Notes: generated from the letters alone by a model not told the origin. 64,000 nt of DNA from Rhodocytophaga rosea (GCF_010119975.1 NZ_CP048222.1:1054001-1118000); one strand, 5' to 3'; counted from the stretch's first letter, positions 19,967 through 30,213 are shown. Numbers and translations: made by a program.

Positions 19967-20851
19967 TTATGACCGGCTTTCAGGAAAAATAGTCCGCATG
20001 AACTGAATATTTTGCTGGTAACTTTCCAGAATTTCCTTCTTTTCAGGTATGGCTCCTTCCATTTGCAGCCATCCGGTATATCCTATATCATTGATACATT
20101 GCCGTACCCGGGCAAAATCGATTTTTCCCTGGCCCAGTAAAAAGCCATTTTCCTTGGCATGAAACTCACAAATCTGGTCTTTGCCCAGCCACCGGATTTC
20201 CTCGTAAATGTCGTAGCCCATGTGATTAGAATTGGCTACATCGTAATATACTTTTACATTCGGCGAACCAACCGCTTCAATGATCACCATATGTTCTCTG
20301 GCACTTAACCATGACTCTATGCCTAGTACAACGCCTGCCCTTTCAGCTTTCGGAGCTACTTTTTTCAATCGTTCGATTACCACTTTCTGTCCTGGCTCAT
20401 CATTTTTTAAATCACCATGATGGAAAAAGGCAAGCAATATATTTTTAACGCCTAAAGCCTTCGCCACATCAATACTATCGCTGACCCAGGCTTCTGTACG
20501 GGGATCTGATTTATAGGGCACGTTATTTAATTCACCAATGGCTAGTCCACCAATACGAACCCCATGTTGTTTAGCCGCTTTTTTGTAAGCTTCCTGTATA
20601 TCTTTACGCCGCAGGTGCATGTCGTTTGCCACGCTACCCAGGCTAAGTTGAACACCATCCAGGCCAATTCTTGCCCCCATCTCCATAGCTTCTACATTGC
20701 TCGTTTTCCCAATCGACCAATCACAGGCACCAATATTAAATAGACTTTTTTTAAATGGAGTTGTGGCAGCGCCAGCCAATATATTACCGCCAAAACTACT
20801 GATTCCAGTAAGGGCAGCGGCACTCCGGATGATATCTCGTCTGGTAGGCAT
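19967..20851 (-). CDS. Exported sugar phosphate isomerase/epimerase-like TIM-barrel protein
   Basis: 294 residues. A twin-arginine signal (TRRDIIRSAAALTGISS) precedes an AP-endonuclease-2/xylose-isomerase-like TIM barrel. Candidate metal ligands lie in VVLGIESW (Glu), VYYDVANSNHMGY (Asp/His), CEFHAKENG (His) and LQMEGAI (Glu), so the active site looks intact. Members of this exported group are common in Bacteroidota sugar catabolism. The substrate is unknown and the gene appears monocistronic. Confidence 0.85.
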   Translation of the reverse strand: MPTRRDIIRSAAALTGISSFGGNILAGAATTPFKKSLFNIGACDWSIGKTSNVEAMEMGARIGLDGVQLSLGSVANDMHLRRKDIQEAYKKAAKQHGVRIGGLAIGELNNVPYKSDPRTEAWVSDSIDVAKALGVKNILLAFFHHGDLKNDEPGQKVVIERLKKVAPKAERAGVVLGIESWLSAREHMVIIEAVGSPNVKVYYDVANSNHMGYDIYEEIRWLGKDQICEFHAKENGFLLGQGKIDFARVRQCINDIGYTGWLQMEGAIPEKKEILESYQQNIQFMRTIFPESRS

Positions 20852-21161
20852 AGGATATTATTTAAAGAATAAATTAATAAAATTATTGGTTACATACATA
20901 TCTATAGTCAAAAAATAGTTGACCATTACTGAAATTCAGCTTGGGAATCAGAATTTTTATTTCGACACAAAAGATTTTCTGCTTTACAATCAGGATTTGT
21001 AATTTGCACGATCAATAGGGTATAAAGTTGAAATGTAGAAAACCAGTAGCCAGCGTCAGAATACACGCTATGTTTCAAATCCATTCTCAACTTTAGCAGG
21101 TTCCAGTTAACAAGTGTACAATTATCCTTCAATTTTATATTTCAAATCCATTATCGCACCT
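20852..21161. other. Intergenic region between divergent isomerase and DMT genes
   Basis: 310 bp, AT-rich. It must contain divergent promoters. I see no gene, strong hairpin or riboswitch-like structure. Confidence 0.35.
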
Positions 21162-21611
21162 ATGCCTAAAGAAATGTATTATGTATTGGCATTGCTGGCA
21201 GGTACAGCTGTAGCCGTTCAAACTGGTGCCAATGCCCAGCTCAGGCTTATTGTTCATAGCCCCATTATTACGGCCTGTATATCTTTTCTGGTAGGCACCA
21301 CGGTTCTGTTACTCTATGTACTTATTGCCAACCGGCAATATATCCCAGAATTCAGTGTGGTTTCGCAAATTAGCTGGTGGAAATGGATAGGAGGAATTAT
21401 GGGGGTAATTTACATCACTACGGTTGTGGTGGTAGCTCCAAAAATCGGAGCAGCGAATACGCTGGGATTTATTGTGGCAGGCCAGTTAATTTCGGCAGTA
21501 TTATTCGATCATTTTGGCTGGATTGGATTTGATGTACGGCCAATTAGTTTATGGCGTATATTAGGTGTTATTTTTTTGATCTTAGGTGTATTTCTGCTCA
21601 GGAAGCAATAG
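21162..21611 (+). CDS. DMT-superfamily (DUF606/EamA-like) transporter
   Basis: A 149-residue integral membrane protein with four or five hydrophobic helices. The start at 21162 (MPKEMYYVLALLAGTAVAVQTGANAQL) is preferred over an upstream in-frame ATG because the intervening residues are not conserved-looking. The AVQTGANAQLR opening and the repeated VGTTVLL and LGVIFLILGVFLL segments are typical of the small DUF606 half-size DMT permeases. Substrate unknown; half-size forms work as dimers. Confidence 0.8.
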   Translation: MPKEMYYVLALLAGTAVAVQTGANAQLRLIVHSPIITACISFLVGTTVLLLYVLIANRQYIPEFSVVSQISWWKWIGGIMGVIYITTVVVVAPKIGAANTLGFIVAGQLISAVLFDHFGWIGFDVRPISLWRILGVIFLILGVFLLRKQ

Positions 21612-21735
21612 TATTCAATGTTGCAACCCCCTGAAAAAGAAGCTTGTTAATTGAAATGTTTGTAAGGTAAATGAGGGTTACTTATACCCGTCACCTACAT
21701 TAAATCTGTATTTCATCTAACAATTATACTTAATC

Positions 21736-22200
21736 ATGCAAACCAATCATTCTGCTCAACCTGATGCCTCAAAAGTAGTTTTTGAACAACAAATCGAAGG
21801 TTACTTCTTAGATAAAGCACCCTTCCAGATTCCTGCCCACATTAAAGAAGCCATTGTAAAATATGCTCCGTGGATTAATCTGGTATTGATGTTTTTTTTA
21901 TTACCAGCGCTATTGGTTGTATTAGGTATTGGTACGTTGCTTGCGCCTGCCGGATTTCTGGGTGGCATTGGTAGTGGCTTTACCTATATGCTTACGATTG
22001 GCCTTTCGGTAGTAGCATTAGCCTTGAGAATACTGGCTTTACCAGGCTTGTTCAGCAGAAAACGCAGTGGCTGGGTATTTACCTATTATGGTGATTTAAT
22101 TAATATAGTACTGAACATTATTTCATTCAGCCTGTTCGGCTTATTGTTTGATCTGATCTTCTTATTTGTATTATTCCAGGTGAGAAGTTACTATAAGTAA
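21736..22200 (+). CDS. Small multi-pass membrane protein, function unknown
   Basis: 154 residues with a soluble N-terminus (~45 residues) and four hydrophobic segments: WINLVLMFFLLPALLVVLGI, a Gly-rich FLGGIGSGFTYMLTIGL, ALALRILALPGLF, and LINIVLNIISFSLFGLLFDL. The last runs into a positively charged tail (RSYYK). Similar proteins occur in Bacteroidota genomes as uncharacterised membrane proteins. A strong terminator follows, so it is probably transcribed alone. Confidence 0.7.
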   Translation: MQTNHSAQPDASKVVFEQQIEGYFLDKAPFQIPAHIKEAIVKYAPWINLVLMFFLLPALLVVLGIGTLLAPAGFLGGIGSGFTYMLTIGLSVVALALRILALPGLFSRKRSGWVFTYYGDLINIVLNIISFSLFGLLFDLIFLFVLFQVRSYYK

Positions 22201-22513
22201 ACACGAACTAAACAGCATATAACTTATGGGTGTCAGATTATTTAATCTGGCACCCGTTTATTTTTTCATAAGATTATTATCCATTATCAATCAGTTATTT
22301 ACATTTGTTCAGCTAATGCTCAAATAAAATAAGTTCTTTAAGTTGTATCCTTAACTGGCCTTTTTAGTCTTATACCAAGGTAATTCTACCTCCATTCCTT
22401 ACACCACATCACAAACAGATTTGTTTACTTCTCTATGTGTTGATTAATCTATCGCTGCAAATGCAATTGTGCCTTTGTATAATCAAAACAAATTATTTTC
22501 AATCAAATTAATC
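22201..22513. other. Intergenic region with terminator and upstream region of the barrel array
   Basis: 313 bp. It starts with the terminator at 22228-22255; the rest is AT-rich with no gene. No clear promoter element was found. Confidence 0.4.
22228..22255 (+). terminator. Rho-independent terminator
   Basis: GGGTGTCAGATTA / TAATCTGGCACCC, 13-bp stem with one G:U pair and a TT loop, followed by GTTTATTTTTT. Confidence 0.85.
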
Positions 22514-23206
22514 ATGAAAAAAGTATTACTTTCAGTAGCAGCGATGGTTGCATTTGGTTTTGCCGGCCATGCACAAGTTTCTTTTATTCCTAAAGCCGGT
22601 ATTACCTTTTCCAATGTGGCTGTAAAAGAAAAAGAAGACAACCAGAAATCTAATCTTGCCATGGTTGCTGGTTTTGGAATCAATCTTCCTATATCTGAAG
22701 ACGGCTTCTTTTCTGTTCAGCCTGAATTATTGTATATTCAGAAAGGCGTAAAATATGAAGAGGATGGAAATTATATTAAAACTTCTTTCAATCACATTGA
22801 ATTACCAGTATTAGCCAAAGTGTCTTTCGGAAGTGATGCTTTCAAAGCCTATGTAAATGCGGGTCCTTCATTTGCTTACAATATGGGTGGTAAAACCACA
22901 TTAAAATTTAATGATGAAAAAGAAAGCATGAAACTCCGGTTTGCTGATAAAGAAGATACTGATGAAATCTCTTATATCGATCCGGAATATAGTAATAGAA
23001 CAGACTTCGGTGTACAATTTGGAGGTGGTTTAGGTTTCCAGGCAGGCCCAGGCATGCTGTTATTGGATGTACGTTATGGACTGGGGTTAACTAATTTTGA
23101 AAAAACACCTGAAAAATTGCCTGTAGGTGTAACAAAAGAAGATTATAAATCACAAAACCGGGTAGTAGCCATTAGTATAGGTTATGCTATTCCATTAGGA
23201 AACTAA
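22514..23206 (+). CDS. Porin-family outer-membrane beta-barrel protein (paralogue 1 of 3)
   Basis: Signal peptide MKKVLLSVAAMVAFGFAGHAQ then an eight-stranded-type barrel: alternating hydrophobic strands, FSVQPELLYIQKGVKY, HIELPVLAKVSFG, VNAGPSFAYNMGG, FGVQFGGGLGFQAGP, LLDVRYGLGL and a final aromatic-poor GYAIPLGN. I use the ATG at 22514 because it begins the signal peptide. It is one of three consecutive paralogues. Such proteins (PorT/OprF-like small barrels) are structural or binding proteins of the outer membrane; no specific function is assignable. Confidence 0.87.
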   Translation: MKKVLLSVAAMVAFGFAGHAQVSFIPKAGITFSNVAVKEKEDNQKSNLAMVAGFGINLPISEDGFFSVQPELLYIQKGVKYEEDGNYIKTSFNHIELPVLAKVSFGSDAFKAYVNAGPSFAYNMGGKTTLKFNDEKESMKLRFADKEDTDEISYIDPEYSNRTDFGVQFGGGLGFQAGPGMLLLDVRYGLGLTNFEKTPEKLPVGVTKEDYKSQNRVVAISIGYAIPLGN

Positions 23207-23228
23207 TTGATAGAATAGTTATTTTTCT

Positions 23229-23258
23229 AAACCGCTTCTGTTCAATCGGAAGCGGTTT
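23229..23258 (+). terminator. Rho-independent terminator
   Basis: AAACCGCTTC / GAAGCGGTTT 10-bp stem, 10-nt loop, then TTT and further T residues. It separates barrel paralogues 1 and 2. Confidence 0.85.
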
Positions 23259-23433
23259 TTTGTTTGTAATTTTTTTAGTAAAACAATCTGTTCAATCATT
23301 AGTGAAACACTATAATAACTACTGTATAGCAAACCTAGCAATTTATTCTCCGTATGATATAAGTAGTTGATTACGCTACAGATAAAATAGTGAAATCAAA
23401 ACAAACCAATTAACCATAATTTTTTAAATAGCT

Positions 23434-24066
23434 ATGAAAAAAATAGTATTATTAACAGCCCTGGTATTCACACTGGGCTTTGCAGCAAATGCACAATCAT
23501 ATATTATTCCCAAAGGAGGGGTAGTATTTTCTAATTACAAAAACACCGGATCTGGCATAGAGGGCCGTACTGGTTTTGTAGGAGGTTTAGGGTTAAGCAT
23601 ACCTGTTACATCTGATAATTTCTTTACCATTCAGCCCGAGTTACTCTATATTCAGAAGGGCGCCAAGTTTGCTACCAATCTGGCTACAACCAGAGTAGGC
23701 GATACATATATCAATTACTTTGAACTACCTGTGCTCGCTAAAATTAACTTTGGCGGAGAATCCTTTAAATTATATGTGAACGGAGGTCCGTCTGTATCTT
23801 ATGCGCTGTTTGGAAAAACCAATAACACAGATATTGAATTCGGCGATGGTGCAGATGTTTCCTTTAATAACCGAATTGACCTGGGGTTACAGTTTGGTGG
23901 AGGAATAGGAATCAAAGCCGGCCCAGGTGATATTTTACTGGATGCCCGGTATGGACTTGGCCTTTCTAATCTATTGGATGATCCTATTGCCGGAACAGAT
24001 AATGAACTTCAAAACCGGGTATTTGCCTTCACAGTTGGATATGCTATTCCACTTGGCGGAAGATAA
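23434..24066 (+). CDS. Porin-family outer-membrane beta-barrel protein (paralogue 2 of 3)
   Basis: 210 residues; signal peptide MKKIVLLTALVFTLGFAANAQ. It shares the FTIQPELLYIQKGAKF, YFELPVLAKINFG, YVNGGPSVSYALFGK, LGLQFGGGIGIKAGP and LLDARYGLGLSNL strands with its neighbours, and ends GYAIPLGGR. Its long acidic loop is shorter than in paralogues 1 and 3. It has its own upstream space and downstream terminator, so the three genes are probably transcribed separately. Confidence 0.87.
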   Translation: MKKIVLLTALVFTLGFAANAQSYIIPKGGVVFSNYKNTGSGIEGRTGFVGGLGLSIPVTSDNFFTIQPELLYIQKGAKFATNLATTRVGDTYINYFELPVLAKINFGGESFKLYVNGGPSVSYALFGKTNNTDIEFGDGADVSFNNRIDLGLQFGGGIGIKAGPGDILLDARYGLGLSNLLDDPIAGTDNELQNRVFAFTVGYAIPLGGR

Positions 24067-24090
24067 TAAGCTGATTTACTACAAATTTCA

Positions 24091-24112
24091 AGAGCTGTGA
24101 AAACACAGCTCT
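24091..24112 (+). terminator. Rho-independent terminator
   Basis: AGAGCTGTG / CACAGCTCT 9-bp perfect stem, AAAA loop, followed by TTTT. Confidence 0.88.
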
Positions 24113-24221
24113 TTTTGTATATGGCTGACAGGTAATAAATACCTAAAAATGGTTATTTTCTCAGGTAAAAAAATAGATAGATTTAGCGCAAAATATTCAA
24201 CAAAGCTTATTTCTATCTATC

Positions 24222-24914
24222 GTGAAAAAATCCATATCCTCCCTTGTCATTAGCCTCTTTTTTTGTTTTACTTCCTACGCACAGATATCCTTTATCACAA
24301 AGGCTGGTGTAACATTTTCCGACATTAACTTTGATAAAAAGCAGCCGGAACAGCAATATAAAATGGGTCTGGTAGCTGGAGCCGGCTTTAATTTGCCAGT
24401 TATTAAAGATTTCTTTTCAATACAGCCAGAGTTGTTGTACATACAAAAAGGATATATATCTGAGTTGAATCTTCAGGCCATAGACAACGATGATCCTATT
24501 TTAATTTCAGGTAAATACCAGGACCGTATTCATTTAAACTATCTGGAACTACCTGTGCTTGCTAAAATATCCTTTGGCGGCGAAATTATCAGAGCATATG
24601 TTAATGCAGGTCCTTCCCTGGGATATTGTATTAAGGGCGTAAGAAAGATTGAGGGAGAAGAAAGAAAAACGGAGTCAGATATTAAGTTTGGCCATGATCA
24701 GTATTTTGACAACCGGTTTGACTTTGGTGCCCAGTTTGGCGGAGGAATAGGTTTGCAGGCAGGGCCAGGAGTTTTGTTGCTGGATGTGCGTTATGGCCTG
24801 GGGTTTTCAAACTTATATAAAACCGGAAATACTGTAAGCCAAGAAGAAGCTCAATCCAAGCACCAGGTATTTGCTCTTACTATGGGATATGCTATTCCAC
24901 TGGGCAAAAAATAA
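24222..24914 (+). CDS. Porin-family outer-membrane beta-barrel protein (paralogue 3 of 3)
   Basis: 230 residues. The start is a GTG; MKKSISSLVISLFFCFTSYAQ is a clear signal peptide aligned with those of the two upstream paralogues. The barrel strands FSIQPELLYIQKGY, LNYLELPVLAKISFG, VNAGPSLGYCIKG, FGAQFGGGIGLQAGP and LLDVRYGLGFSNL are conserved. The loops between them diverge (residues ~85-100 and 145-165), which is where surface exposure is expected. Confidence 0.86.
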   Translation: MKKSISSLVISLFFCFTSYAQISFITKAGVTFSDINFDKKQPEQQYKMGLVAGAGFNLPVIKDFFSIQPELLYIQKGYISELNLQAIDNDDPILISGKYQDRIHLNYLELPVLAKISFGGEIIRAYVNAGPSLGYCIKGVRKIEGEERKTESDIKFGHDQYFDNRFDFGAQFGGGIGLQAGPGVLLLDVRYGLGFSNLYKTGNTVSQEEAQSKHQVFALTMGYAIPLGKK

Positions 24915-25000
24915 ACAAGCATAATTACGCTCAAAAACCCAGATTTTATAAGTCCTGATTTTAAACTTTCCTGCTGATTCCCACATTGTAAAAAAAAACG

Positions 25001-25008
25001 TAAATTTG
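25001..25008 (+). promoter_or_regulatory. Putative -7 element upstream of secA
   Basis: TAAATTTG matches the Bacteroidota -7 consensus TANNTTTG, 73 bp before the secA ATG. A TTG lies at 24986-24988, closer than the usual spacing, so support is only partial. Confidence 0.35.
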
Positions 25009-25081
25009 TAAGCTCAATACCCTGCTATCCGTTAATAGGAAAGCAGCCGTTTTATTCAACTTACGCTAGATTAGGAATATC

Positions 25082-28000
25082 ATGTTAGATATACTCACCA
25101 AGGGAATTACCAAAATCTTCGGTACCAAGTCAGAACGAGATCTGAAAGAACTTACACCATATGTAGGCAAGGTAAACGAAGAATACAATAAACTACAAAA
25201 CCTTTCGGATGACGAGTTGCGGGAAAAAACCACAGAAGTCAAGCTACAAATCCAGCAGAAGCTTCAAACTATTGATGAACAGCTAAGCGCTCTTCACAAG
25301 AAAATTGAGGAAAATCCGGAGCTCGACATTAATGAGAAAGAAGCTATTTTTACCCAGACCGACAAACTGGAAGAAGAACGGGACAAACAGCTGGAAGTAG
25401 TATTACTGGAAGTGTTGCCGAAAGCCTTTGCCATTATAAAAGAAACAGCCAGGCGTTTTAAAGAAGCAGGGAAACTCGAAGTTACAGCTACTATGCATGA
25501 TAAAAAGCTGGCGGCTACCAAAAAGAATGTTGAAATCATAGAAAACAAAGCAATCTGGCATAACCGCTGGATGGCTGCAGGCAACGAAATCGTGTGGGAC
25601 ATGCTCCATTACGATGTGCAGCTCATTGGTGGGGTAGTACTTCATCAGGGGAAAATCGCTGAAATGGCTACCGGTGAAGGTAAAACCCTGGTAGCTACTT
25701 TACCGGCGTTTCTGAATGCACTTGCTGGCAGAGGTGTACATATTGTTACGGTAAACGACTATCTGGCCAAACGGGATTCTGAGTGGATGGGGCCATTGTT
25801 TGAGTTTCATGGCATGAACGTGGATTGTATCGACAAACATCAGCCTAATTCTGCAGAGCGGAAAAATGCATATCTGGCTGACATTACCTACGGAACCAAC
25901 AACGAATTCGGCTTCGATTACCTGCGGGATAATATGTCCAGGAGTCCGGAGGAACTGGTGCAGCGCAAACATCATTATGCTATGGTCGATGAGGTAGATT
26001 CTGTGTTGATTGATGATGCCCGTACGCCTCTTATCATTTCCGGACCTATACCCAGAGGTGATGAACATGAATTTTATGATCTTAAACCACGTATTTCCAG
26101 GCTGGTAGATGGACAGAAGAAAATAGTGATGGACTTTCTGAATGAAGCAAAGAAAAAAATTGCTGCCGGGGATGAAAAAGAAGGTGGACTGGCTTTATTC
26201 AGGGCGCACAGAGGTTTGCCTAAATATAAACCGCTCATTAAATACCTGGGCGAAATCGGAATGAAAACCCTTATGCAGAAAACAGAAAATTACTATCTGC
26301 AAGAAAATGCGAAACTAATGCCGGAAGCGGATGCACCTTTGTTGTTCACTATTGATGAAAAACAAAATCAGATCGAACTCACTGAAAAAGGCATTGACTA
26401 TATTACCGGCTCTGGCGAAGACCCTACTTTCTTCATTCTGCCAGATATTGGTACAGAAATCGCCCAGCTGGAGAATGATAAATCATTATCTGACCAGGAT
26501 CGTTTATCAAAGAAAGATGCCATCATTTCAGATTATTCTGTAAAAACCCAGCGTATCCACTCTATCAATCAGTTGCTAAAAGCATATACACTATTTGAAA
26601 AAGATGTGGAATACATCATTGTAGAAGGCAAAGTAAAAATTGTAGACGAACAAACCGGCCGTGTGATGGAGGGCCGCCGGTATTCCGATGGCTTACATCA
26701 GGCCATAGAAGCCAAGGAAAATGTAAAAGTAGAAGATGCTACCCAGACGTATGCGACGGTAACCCTTCAAAATTACTTCCGGATGTATCATAAACTAGCC
26801 GGCATGACTGGTACTGCCGAAACAGAAGCAGGCGAATTCTGGCAGATATATAAGCTAGATGTGGTAGTAATTCCTACCAATAAAAATATCGTCCGGGCAG
26901 ACAGGGAAGATAAAGTGTTCCGCAGCATCCGGGAAAAATATAATGCGGTAGTAGAAGAAATCGTAGAACTTACCCAGAAAGGCCGCCCCGTACTGGTAGG
27001 TACTACTTCTGTAGAGATTTCAGAACTGTTGAGTCGCATGCTTACCCTGCGGAAAATAAAGCACCAGGTCTTAAATGCTAAATTCCACCAGAAAGAAGCA
27101 GAAGTAGTAGCAGAAGCCGGTAAACCATCCACCGTAACCATTGCTACTAACATGGCAGGCCGGGGTACAGATATTAAACTTACCCCTGAATCCCGTTCGG
27201 CAGGTGGTCTGGCTATTGTGGGTACAGAACGGCATGAATCCCGCCGGGTTGACCGTCAGTTAAGAGGCCGTTCAGGTCGTCAGGGAGATCCTGGTTCTTC
27301 TCAGTTCTTTGTTTCCCTGGAGGACAATCTGATGCGCCTTTTCGGCTCCGACCGTATTGCTAAACTCATGGACCGGATGGGCCTGGAAGAAGGCGAAGTC
27401 ATTCAGCATTCCATGATTACCAAATCTATTGAACGGGCACAGAAAAAAGTAGAGGAAAATAACTTTGGTATCCGTAAACGCCTGCTTGAATATGATGATG
27501 TGATGAACTATCAGCGGGAAGCCATTTACAAACGACGGAGGAATGCCTTGTTTGGTGAAAGATTGCAGCTTGATATCTTAAATACACTCTATGATACCTG
27601 CGAAGACATTGTAAACAATACCCAGGGTAACCTGGATGGCTTTAAACTGACCGTGATTGGTACCCTTGGATTTCAGCCCAGTATTCCAGATGAAGAGTTT
27701 GGTAAGCTAAATATAAGTCAGCTTACCAGTAAGCTATACAATGAAGCGGAAAAGCATTATTATGCTAAAAGCAAACGCATTGCCGAAAAAGCTTTCCCAG
27801 TATTACAGGATGTATTCCAAACACGTCCGGGTATTGAAGAAGTAGTAGTTCCGTTTACAGATGGTTCACGGCAGATTGCTATAACAGCTAATTTGAAGAA
27901 AGTAGTAGATTCACAAGCCAGGGAATTGGTAAGGGCGATGGAAAAAATCTCTACACTTGCTTTTATTGACCAGGAATGGAAAGAGCACCTGCGTGAAATG

Positions 28001-28453
28001 GATGACTTAAAACAATCCGTACAGAATGCAGTATTCGAACAAAAAGATCCATTGCTGATTTATAAGTTTGAATCGGTAGAATTATTTAAGCGTTTTGTAG
28101 CCAAAGTAAATGGCGATACCATATCCTTCTTACTCAAAGCAGATATTCCGGTACAAGACAGTGATGAGGTAAGAGAGGCTCGCAGACAACGTCAAGTGCA
28201 GCAAAAGTTAAAAACAAGCAAAGAGGAAGCTCATTCAGCCCTGGAAAACAATAGACCTTCACAACCTATTCCTGCTAATGATGTGCCACTCCCTCCTCCA
28301 GCCGAAAAAGTAGCTCCTATTAAATCGGCAAAGGTAGCTAACCGGAATGATATCGTAACAGTACAATATATGGATGGTAGTGTAAAAAAGGATGTAAAAT
28401 ACAAAAAGGTAGAAGAAGACCTGAAAAATAATAAGTGTATTTTAATCGATTAA
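25082..28453 (+). CDS. secA: Preprotein translocase ATPase SecA
   Basis: 1123 residues, the long Bacteroidota form. The Walker A loop MATGEGKT is at ~195-202, followed by TVNDYLAKRDSEWMGP, the Walker B-type VDEVDSVLIDDARTPLIISGP, a preprotein-binding region, and the second motor domain with TNMAGRGTDIKL and GRSGRQGDPGSSQF. The helical scaffold/wing domains follow (LLEYDDVMNYQREAIYKRR). The C-terminus lacks the CxCxSGxx(C/H)C zinc motif of Proteobacteria and ends in a short lysine-rich tail (NNKCILID). It drives Sec-dependent export across the inner membrane. Confidence 0.97.
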   Translation: MLDILTKGITKIFGTKSERDLKELTPYVGKVNEEYNKLQNLSDDELREKTTEVKLQIQQKLQTIDEQLSALHKKIEENPELDINEKEAIFTQTDKLEEERDKQLEVVLLEVLPKAFAIIKETARRFKEAGKLEVTATMHDKKLAATKKNVEIIENKAIWHNRWMAAGNEIVWDMLHYDVQLIGGVVLHQGKIAEMATGEGKTLVATLPAFLNALAGRGVHIVTVNDYLAKRDSEWMGPLFEFHGMNVDCIDKHQPNSAERKNAYLADITYGTNNEFGFDYLRDNMSRSPEELVQRKHHYAMVDEVDSVLIDDARTPLIISGPIPRGDEHEFYDLKPRISRLVDGQKKIVMDFLNEAKKKIAAGDEKEGGLALFRAHRGLPKYKPLIKYLGEIGMKTLMQKTENYYLQENAKLMPEADAPLLFTIDEKQNQIELTEKGIDYITGSGEDPTFFILPDIGTEIAQLENDKSLSDQDRLSKKDAIISDYSVKTQRIHSINQLLKAYTLFEKDVEYIIVEGKVKIVDEQTGRVMEGRRYSDGLHQAIEAKENVKVEDATQTYATVTLQNYFRMYHKLAGMTGTAETEAGEFWQIYKLDVVVIPTNKNIVRADREDKVFRSIREKYNAVVEEIVELTQKGRPVLVGTTSVEISELLSRMLTLRKIKHQVLNAKFHQKEAEVVAEAGKPSTVTIATNMAGRGTDIKLTPESRSAGGLAIVGTERHESRRVDRQLRGRSGRQGDPGSSQFFVSLEDNLMRLFGSDRIAKLMDRMGLEEGEVIQHSMITKSIERAQKKVEENNFGIRKRLLEYDDVMNYQREAIYKRRRNALFGERLQLDILNTLYDTCEDIVNNTQGNLDGFKLTVIGTLGFQPSIPDEEFGKLNISQLTSKLYNEAEKHYYAKSKRIAEKAFPVLQDVFQTRPGIEEVVVPFTDGSRQIAITANLKKVVDSQARELVRAMEKISTLAFIDQEWKEHLREMDDLKQSVQNAVFEQKDPLLIYKFESVELFKRFVAKVNGDTISFLLKADIPVQDSDEVREARRQRQVQQKLKTSKEEAHSALENNRPSQPIPANDVPLPPPAEKVAPIKSAKVANRNDIVTVQYMDGSVKKDVKYKKVEEDLKNNKCILID

Positions 28454-28459
28454 ATATAT

Positions 28460-28493
28460 AAAGCCCTCGTAGCATTTCACCTATGAGGGCTTT
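28460..28493 (+). terminator. secA terminator
   Basis: AAAGCCCTC-G-TAG / CTA-T-GAGGGCTTT, a 13-bp stem with one G:U pair, an 8-nt loop, then TTTT. It lies 6 bp after the secA stop. Confidence 0.88.
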
Positions 28494-28510
28494 TCAAATT
28501 TCGACCTGTT

Positions 28511-29029
28511 ATGACACAAAAAAATATACTTCAAATAGTAACATTGATCATTTTTGCTACCTTTCTAAGTAATTGTACTAAAAAAACAGTTTCTCAAAAA
28601 GGGGATAGTTCGTTCAAAGATGATCTTTCTGCATATAGGCCACAATACAAAACAGCAGAGAAAACGGATAATTCTTCACCTAAATCTTCAACCGGACAAC
28701 AAAATAGTACAAAACCTACGCATGATATTACAGCCCGCCTGGATACGGCTTTACAGGCAATTGCTGTACAAAATAAAAATTTACGCTATGCCCAGGGCTA
28801 CCGGATTCAGATATACTCTGGCAATAACCGGGATGAGGCAAACAAGGCCAGAGACCGTTCTTATGCCCTTTTTCCTGATATAACCCCACATTTTGTCTAT
28901 AATCAGCCAACTTTCCGGGTAAAAGTAGGTGATTTTATCGACCGCCTCGAAGCCCAGCGGGTATATGCTGGTCTCATTACAGAATTTCCTAATGCCATGG
29001 TTGTTCAAGACAGAATCGAGATTAAGTAG
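28511..29029 (+). CDS. SPOR-domain lipoprotein
   Basis: 172 residues. A lipobox signal ([10 protein letters not shown]) with a Ser/Lys/Thr-rich linker leads to a C-terminal SPOR-like domain of ~75 residues: [30 protein letters not shown], then [25 protein letters not shown] domains bind denuded peptidoglycan at division sites or anchor cell-wall enzymes. It is between secA and gmd and probably has its own promoter, because the secA terminator precedes it. Confidence 0.87.
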   Translation: MTQKNILQIVTLIIFATFLSNCTKKTVSQKGDSSFKDDLSAYRPQYKTAEKTDNSSPKSSTGQQNSTKPTHDITARLDTALQAIAVQNKNLRYAQGYRIQIYSGNNRDEANKARDRSYALFPDITPHFVYNQPTFRVKVGDFIDRLEAQRVYAGLITEFPNAMVVQDRIEIK

Positions 29030-29100
29030 TTTACTTTTTTTTATTTTCTGGAATAAATCATACATTAGTAGTCAAAATATTTACAAACAAAAAAGGTTAC

Positions 29101-30213
29101 ATGAAAAAAGCACTAATTACAGGTATTACTGGGCAAGATGGAGCCTACTTAGCTGAATTATTACTAGACAAGGGATATGAGGTACATGGGATCAAAAGAA
29201 GAAGTTCTTTATTCAACACCGAAAGAATTGATCACTTGTACAAAGACCTCCATGAAGATAATGTACGCTTCAAATTACATTACGGAGATCTGAGTGATTC
29301 CACTAATATTATACGCATCATACAGGAAGTACAACCGGATGAAATTTATAACCTGGGTGCTATGTCTCATGTAAAAGTGAGTTTTGATTCTCCTGAATAT
29401 ACCGCCAATGTAGATGGAATTGGCACATTACGTATCCTGGAAGCAGTTCGCTTGCTAGGTTTGACAGAAAAAACCCGTATCTATCAGGCTTCTACTTCAG
29501 AGTTATACGGACTAGTGCAGGCAGTTCCGCAATCGGAAACTACGCCTTTCTATCCCCGTTCTCCGTATGCGGTTGCTAAATTATATGGATACTGGATCAC
29601 AGTAAATTACCGGGAAGCCTATAATATGTATGCCGTAAATGGAATCCTGTTTAATCATGAATCTCCTTTACGTGGTGAAACTTTCGTAACCAGAAAAATC
29701 ACGAGAGCTACTGCCAGAATCGCATTAGGTTTACAGGAAAAATTATTTTTAGGTAATCTGGATGCACAACGCGACTGGGGTCATGCCAAAGATTATGTAA
29801 AAGCTATGTGGCTGATTTTGCAACAGGAAAAACCTGAAGATTATGTAATTGCTACTGGTATCACTACCTATGTTCGTGATTTTGTCAGAATGTCCTTCCA
29901 GGAAGTAGGTATTGAACTGGAATTTAAAGGAACCGGAGAAGATGAAAAAGGATATGTAACTGCCTGTACCAATCCGGAATATCAGTTGCCAATCGGAAAA
30001 GAAGTAGTAGCAGTTGACAAAAATTATTTCCGTCCTACAGAAGTAGAATTGCTCTTAGGTGATCCAACTAAAGCAAAAACTAAATTAGGATGGGAACTTG
30101 AATATGATCTGCCTGCCCTGGTAAATGATATGATGGCAGCCGACCTGAAATTGTTTAAAAAAGATCAATTGCTGAAAGAGAGTGGTCACCGGGTATTCAA
30201 TTTCCACGAGTAA
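29101..30213 (+). CDS. gmd: GDP-mannose 4,6-dehydratase
   Basis: 370 residues of the extended SDR family. The NAD(P)-binding motif [19 protein letters not shown] is at the N-terminus; the catalytic [15 protein letters not shown] gives Tyr and Lys, with Thr/Glu in STSELYG. GDP-mannose-specific motifs [14 protein letters not shown] and [17 protein letters not shown] are clear. It makes GDP-4-keto-6-deoxymannose for GDP-fucose or rhamnose. No fucose synthase or glycosyltransferase gene adjoins it here, so that part of the pathway must be elsewhere. Confidence 0.96.
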   Translation: MKKALITGITGQDGAYLAELLLDKGYEVHGIKRRSSLFNTERIDHLYKDLHEDNVRFKLHYGDLSDSTNIIRIIQEVQPDEIYNLGAMSHVKVSFDSPEYTANVDGIGTLRILEAVRLLGLTEKTRIYQASTSELYGLVQAVPQSETTPFYPRSPYAVAKLYGYWITVNYREAYNMYAVNGILFNHESPLRGETFVTRKITRATARIALGLQEKLFLGNLDAQRDWGHAKDYVKAMWLILQQEKPEDYVIATGITTYVRDFVRMSFQEVGIELEFKGTGEDEKGYVTACTNPEYQLPIGKEVVAVDKNYFRPTEVELLLGDPTKAKTKLGWELEYDLPALVNDMMAADLKLFKKDQLLKESGHRVFNFHE

